Assembly: GCA_900074885.1 (NCBI GenBank)
Contig: FJUW01000007.1
Location: forward strand, 2,393,051 to 2,457,050
Source: Rhynchosporium graminicola
Lineage: Eukaryota > Ascomycota > Leotiomycetes > Helotiales > Ploettnerulaceae
Direction: 5' to 3'
DNA length: 64,000 bases
The position numbers were made by a program, and so were the translations under genes. The notes under the pieces were generated by a model, which was given only the letters and a program-made list of their open reading frames with translations, had not been told where the DNA came from and ran no database searches. This document shows, in pieces, positions 59,119 to 64,000 of this stretch. The stretch's first letter is position 1, and each line of letters opens with the position of its first letter.

Positions 59119-59809
59119 TTATTCCCTATCACCAAGCTCCCAAACGCACAGCGTAGCCAGAATTGGCTGTGCTGCATCTCCAGCCTCATATGGCACAGCA
59201 GTATCAGAATCCTCGCTGTTGAATGGTTGAATCATCAATGATTCGTTGACCGTTGATAGAGTGAGCCTACCAGACACCACGCTCTTGATGGAGTGTAGCT
59301 CGGAAAAAACTTTCCCAAACTCTTTTGCAATAGCGCATTTCGTTCCATGAGGCATATCAGGGTATGCTGGGAAAAGTGGTATGCCAGAAATGCGCTTCTG
59401 AATCATGTACGGACTTTCCAGGACGTTATATACCGTCACATCATATGCGACAACTTCGGGAATTCTGAGATTCGATCTGTGTTGAAGCAATTGCAGAGGG
59501 GCCAAGTCGCGATCCAGTTGTGCAGCTTCAAATCGTGGGACGCGAATGATGTAGCGACATGTAGCGCTCTTGTTACTGACCAGATCTATGCCTATGATCC
59601 GGTTGAACCCTTCCTCCATGCATGCGTTCGACAGATATTGCGGCACCGAGAGGTTCAAGCACTGCTTCGCAAAGCTTTCGAATCCGATCCTGGTATGTAT
59701 CAGATGGTTCATGACCATAAACGATCGTAGACGTGACAGATCCAGAATTACTATCCGAATCTTCAGCCGGGTCTGGTGTCCGTGACGGTGATGAAACTGC
59801 AGCAGACAT
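59119..59809 (-). pseudogene. Truncated, frameshifted aminoglycoside-phosphotransferase-like (APH) gene
   Basis: From ATG at 59809 the frame reads a Ser/Asp-rich start and LCEAVLEPLGAAISVERMHG; at about 59610 an extra base shifts it, and the other frame carries on as GFNRIIGIDL, ATCRYIIRVPRFEAAQLDRD, ESPYMIQKRISGIPLFPAYP and KEFGKVFSELHSIKS. This is the N-lobe of the fungal APH/choline-kinase-like family. It ends at 59119, before the catalytic HGDxxxxN and DxE motifs, and I see no continuation downstream. With both a frameshift and no catalytic lobe, a pseudogene is the sensible call. An unrecognised intron at the end cannot be excluded. Confidence 0.7.
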
Positions 59810-60787
59810 TCATTCGGAGGCTCTTCGCCGTGATCGTTAATGCTGGAAATTTGTTTGTAAGAAGTATAGAAATAAAGTCGCGGAATTTAGGTATAGCCAG
59901 TTACCGGAGCCAGTGTCACGTGATTTATTTCCTTTTATCTAGCCACATGCCTTGTGGATCTTCGTCATTATGAGGTTAGCCCTAGATATAGTGAAATCTA
60001 GAGAGCTTCTATCGTAGAAACTGCCGTTCAGTAAGTGGCTGATTTGAAGTGAAGCACGTCCTGAATGGAATAAACTCCCGCGACTCGCTTAATAGAGCGT
60101 AGCGTGTAGACGCTTAGTTAATGGTCTTTCCAGATTTCATTTACATTTATCAGATCTCAATATCTCAAAAAGCATTCTAGGAGAGTTGAATCAGAATTGG
60201 TCTCTATAATTGTGATGAAGTGGAATTATGTCGGCCGCAGGTATGTATGCTTCCTAAGCTAAATCCCGGTCGTATGCCAGTGTGCCACCATTCAAATTAG
60301 ACATTGTCAACGATTTACACGGAATTGAATGAATTATTACTCTACTGACCTCACGATAGATATAGTACCTGGCTGGTAGCTGGGATCGCAATTTTAGCGA
60401 TTCTATGGCGTGACTGAAGTTCGTGCCGTTTGATATGAATCTAAGCACCTCTTCATAACCTGTGCCGCCATTGCAGAGCTCTTGGTAGAATTACCTCTCC
60501 TCGCCAAGCGCTGGCTTGGTTGGACACCGTGGCTAGCTCGTCAACAAGTTCCTCTATCCCCTTTTAAGTCACGTGATCAATGACGTAGATCTCCAGGTTG
60601 GGTTGTGGGTTGTGGGATGTGGGATGCAAGGGCGACGAGGATCCGTGTCAGCATGACAGGACAATCAACTCACTGCGAACGTATCAAACATTGGAATCAG
60701 AGCACTTCTCTGCTATACTTTCACACTTACATACCGTCCCAGCTGACCTCAGCAGCTCCCCAAATTCACCTTCGCACAGCTGTCAAG
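59810..60787. other. Intergenic
   Basis: No gene supported. A minus-strand frame at 60254-60448, with a possible upstream piece to 60510, has no recognisable domain. Confidence 0.35.
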
Positions 60788-61549
60788 ATGGCAGGCATAC
60801 CAGTTTACACATCAAGTCCCATGAAGGCATCTAAGCCATCTGCAACTACACCACAGACGGATGCCCCTGGGTCTCAAGGAGAGCATATTGCCCCAAATGC
60901 AGCTCCTACCACTGCCACAGCTTCTGCAACTTCGTCCTACATGCCGGCACAGCCTACCTCTGTTACGTTTCCTGCTCCGACAACTGCAGCGCAACAGCGT
61001 TATGCGCCCCTTCAACCAACTGCAACGACTAAGATCGATTCGCAACCTCCAGCACCACAGCCCGGAGCTGTGCCTACACCTTCGTCGAGAAGTGCTGTTC
61101 CCCCTCCTCCGAAAGCTGGCGAGAGTTATCAGCCCCATCAGACCGCAGCTCCAGTCCAATCATACCCGCCCCAAATGTCCTACCCCCCTGCAGCGACGTA
61201 CGGTTCAATACCCCCAAGCTCGACAACAAGCACAACCAATGCTCCTTCGATTCTCTTTCCTGTGGCTCTTCCCACTGCCGAGAGTGCTCCACGCAGCAGT
61301 CTAGAGCATCCTCCTGGATATCACCAGAATGTCTATGCATCAGAACTTACAAGCGACCAGAGACGAGCGCAAGAAACGGAACAAGCAAACAATTCATCTG
61401 TTCTAGGTCTATCAAATCAAGACAAGGGAAGCACGGGTGGTTTTGACTCGGAAGGAGTTTGGGATACAGCCAAAAAATGGGCGCAGACTGCTGGAGAGAA
61501 AATATCTGTTGCTGAAGCAGAAGTATGGAAGAAAATTAATAATGAATAA
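60788..61549 (+). CDS. Conserved fungal Pro/Thr/Ser-rich protein, 253 aa
   Basis: A single exon. I start at the ATG at 60788 (MAGIPVYTSSPMKASKPS), which looks like the conserved beginning of a fungal-specific protein group; the frame is open upstream without need. Residues 20-190 are low-complexity, dominated by Pro, Thr, Ser, Ala and Gln. The C-terminus is folded and amphipathic: SEGVWDTAKKWAQTAGEKIS followed by VAEAEVWKKINNE, a likely single helix pair. No signal peptide or membrane span. No function known to me; a disordered cytoplasmic adaptor is only a guess. Confidence 0.72.
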   Translation: MAGIPVYTSSPMKASKPSATTPQTDAPGSQGEHIAPNAAPTTATASATSSYMPAQPTSVTFPAPTTAAQQRYAPLQPTATTKIDSQPPAPQPGAVPTPSSRSAVPPPPKAGESYQPHQTAAPVQSYPPQMSYPPAATYGSIPPSSTTSTTNAPSILFPVALPTAESAPRSSLEHPPGYHQNVYASELTSDQRRAQETEQANNSSVLGLSNQDKGSTGGFDSEGVWDTAKKWAQTAGEKISVAEAEVWKKINNE

Positions 61550-64000
61550 ATACACATTGCACGACCTGATCGCTTAAACAATGCTTGGAGAGACCCCCCT
61601 CGGCTTGATCGAACGAGATGAGATGGTTTATGATATTCGAACGTACAATGCCGGTTGAGATTTCGAAGGCTCGACTGGACCGAGCTCTGGGAGACAGGCT
61701 GTTCGTTTTGTCGCCAATGCTAGAAAATTTTCGCATCAGTACCAACCGGTGATCCAGACTATCCCATCATAGGACTGTCTTCATGGAAGTACATCTGTTT
61801 CACGGTATACTTCCATTTCTAGTCAGATCCGAAGGATCGCAAGAAGCTTTACCCCACTACTCAAAATAGATCACAAAAATACTCGAGGGGAAGCCTTTTT
61901 TGTACAGGAACTTGATTTCCTTTCTCTTCTCGGCATCGCATGAATCACGGCGGAGTTGGGCTTGAAGCTTGTCGCGTCATCGACCAAACATGATTCAAGA
62001 TATGACGGATCTTGGTACAAGGTGTATAGAGCGGTTGTGGAGCGTGTTTATCTCATATCAGCCGAAAAGGTCCTGATTGGCGCAATGATTTTCATAGGAT
62101 CGATGATATTGACAGAGATCATCTACTTCAGGCAGGACTCATCAGCCCGATTAAGAAACATATTCATGCAAGCTTCTTCTGCCACTGTCCTTTACCAGGC
62201 TGACGTTAAAGAACGTGCACGTCCGCCCGAAAATCCCCCGCCCAGTATCTTTGCAATCCTTGAATGAATGGATCCGGTAGAAGGGCAAATTTCCTGCCGA
62301 CACTTTGGATGATCCAACGAAGAAGCTCTTCTTGAGTGCTAATTTCATCTCATATCGACCATCATGGGCCAGGGATTCTTACTCTCCCGAAAGGCCCTAA
62401 GCTAACAGCCCGAACTCTACCGTTTCTGTCAGTGTCAGCTGTCTGATTCGGACGAGATGCGACAACTGCCCGCTCCTGGACTCCTGGTAAGTTTGTTACC
62501 GTGGGCGCAGTATTGTCTTGCCTCCCTGGGTTGAGTACAATGGGTGAAATATTTGGCTTGTATGAGACGATTGGGTTGATGACATGACTTTGCGACATCA
62601 GTATCAGATCTTGGCCGAGCAACAGATAATTGTGACGTCTGGTTTTGTTCGGTCACCACTGATCAAACGAGACCAGAAGCTGGAAAGGACTGACGCTGGC
62701 CCCGGCCTGCGCTCAGAGAGGGCAAAATAGAGGGACCAGGGGATTTATTCCTTGTCGCTTGTTTCAACCTCAAACTTCTTGGCTCCTCGCTTAACCCCCT
62801 GACCCAGCTCCTCCAGCTCAACGACCAACCTCGAGTAACATCACCACATCCGCAAGACAATATGAAACTGTTGCTGAGAAAACGATGCTCTCGACCTTTC
62901 CAAATTTCCCTTCCAGCGAAGCATTCTCACGAACTGATTGTAACCACTCAGCAGTTTAACAATGTTGACTGGACTCATCTTCACTTTCTAGTTTCCCCGC
63001 TACCTTCGTCTTAATAGGGCTGATATCGCGTGGACAACAAATCTGTACACTCCAAGGGGTACCCCAGACAGTGTGGGAGATCCTCAAACGGGCCCGATCT
63101 AGCGACCAAACGTGATCCTTGCAGGTCACAGTGCTCAGCAGCCAGACGGCCGCGAAAGACATGCAAGGCAGCGTCATTGGGCACCATATATTTGAAGTTG
63201 CTTACTTAAAATCCATAAGTCCCAGGCTTCGTTCTGCTTGTTACATACGAACCTGTCCCCTGAAGCTTTTCAGTCCATCCCTATGTGGAAGAAGGAGGGC
63301 TAGAGGGCTGGTGCGCCCACTCGTCGCATGCCTATGTACAGGTGGGCCAGATTATCTGCACTGCAACTCTATTATACTCAGACTAAGTCTGGCTTGGCCC
63401 CAGATAAATAGAACTCTGGTAGTGGCGTCGCTTTGAGACAGGTTAAGCCAACCCCCCTGCCAGATACTCAACTCTGTTGCTGATGGCTGGATGAACACAT
63501 CGCAAGTTCCGTTCCATGTCACGCCTGCACGTTGCGTCTTCTATGAATCTGAGGATAGGCAACCCCGGTAAGGCTATGGTGCCTCGGGTTTCGAGGCCGC
63601 ACGTACACTCGCTGCCTCACCCTGAAATGGCTGACCTGACTCTGTTGTCTGTCGTCTGTCCAGCCAATCTCGAGCTTCAGCGAGCCCTGGATGCCAAGTT
63701 ATATCCGCCAAGCATACTTCTTGACCTCAGCACACAAGTTTGGTCTGTATCAGAACACTCGCAGGGATTGAGAGAGACATCCCGATCCCGGCCAGGTTAG
63801 TTGAGTGGATCACGTCGCCGCAGGCCTTCCCGACCTTTGAACTTCCTTCTCTTATACTCTAGGGTCATTGCACTGCCCCTCTTCTGCCTTTTCGCATTCT
63901 CCCAATCGCTGTTCTAAACTTTCTATTCGACAGTCATTCCTTTACGGCCAATTTATTAATTTCGCTTTTCTTTGCTCTATATACTGGGAGCTGGCTCTCA
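61550..64000. other. Intergenic to the window end
   Basis: About 2.45 kb. Small frames exist (61956-62267 has one hydrophobic stretch, IGAMIFIGSMILTEIIYF, but begins only at a TTG), and none is convincing. The last 150 bp are pyrimidine-rich and may be the promoter of a gene beyond the window. Confidence 0.4.

Noticed and set aside
61956..62267. Possible one-span membrane protein of 104 codons
   Set aside because: Opens only at a TTG, no splice-linked upstream exon found, no known family; evidence too thin.
1..64000. CRISPR arrays, bacterial operons, rRNA genes
   Set aside because: Intron-bearing eukaryotic genes throughout; no regularly spaced short repeats and no rRNA signature.

Overview
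The window is nuclear DNA of a filamentous ascomycete (Pezizomycotina; a leotiomycete such as Helotiales would fit, but that is inference). The evidence is genes broken by short 46-119 bp GT-AG introns, typical fungal families (INO80 subunit Arp8, SUMO-E1 subunit Aos1, rRNA methyltransferase Bmt5, ABCB transporter, BTB protein), an intron-containing tRNA-Asp, and a large AT-rich block with the hallmark of repeat-induced point mutation (RIP): CpA and TpG almost gone, TpA abundant, CAG/CAA/TGG codons turned into stops.

Left arm (1-23.1 kb). In order: a secreted nucleoside hydrolase (+), a GFA-domain protein (+), a decayed minus-strand membrane-protein gene, Bmt5 (+), Aos1 (-), a conserved fungal 564-aa protein (+), two convergent HAD phosphatases of the CECR5/YKR070W type (+ copy with one in-frame stop, - copy intact), Arp8 (-), and a decayed cell-surface protein gene (+).

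Transposon island (23,138-39,582). Three elements are nested like dolls. The outermost is a PIF/Harbinger-like DNA transposon (about 2.7 kb when closed up) with TIRs at 23,138 and 39,582, a DDE transposase on + and a second ORF on -. A Gypsy LTR retrotransposon (23,529-37,293; 235-bp LTRs; TSD TCTAC) sits inside the transposase gene. A second Gypsy (29,663-36,858; 267-bp LTRs; TSD ATAAC; opposite strand) sits inside the first. All three are wrecked by RIP.

Right arm (39.6-64 kb). A full-length ABCB transporter (+), a BTB protein (+), tRNA-Asp (-), an AT-rich stretch of decayed sequence, a small secreted protein (-), a field of diverged direct repeats containing a TA-flanked foldback element, a secreted 242-aa protein (+), two more foldback elements, a KDEL-tailed PDI-like protein with abnormal active sites (+), a truncated frameshifted phosphotransferase (-), and a Pro/Thr/Ser-rich fungal protein (+). 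The genes are independent housekeeping, transport and secreted functions; I see no biosynthetic cluster. The last 2.4 kb has no gene I can support.
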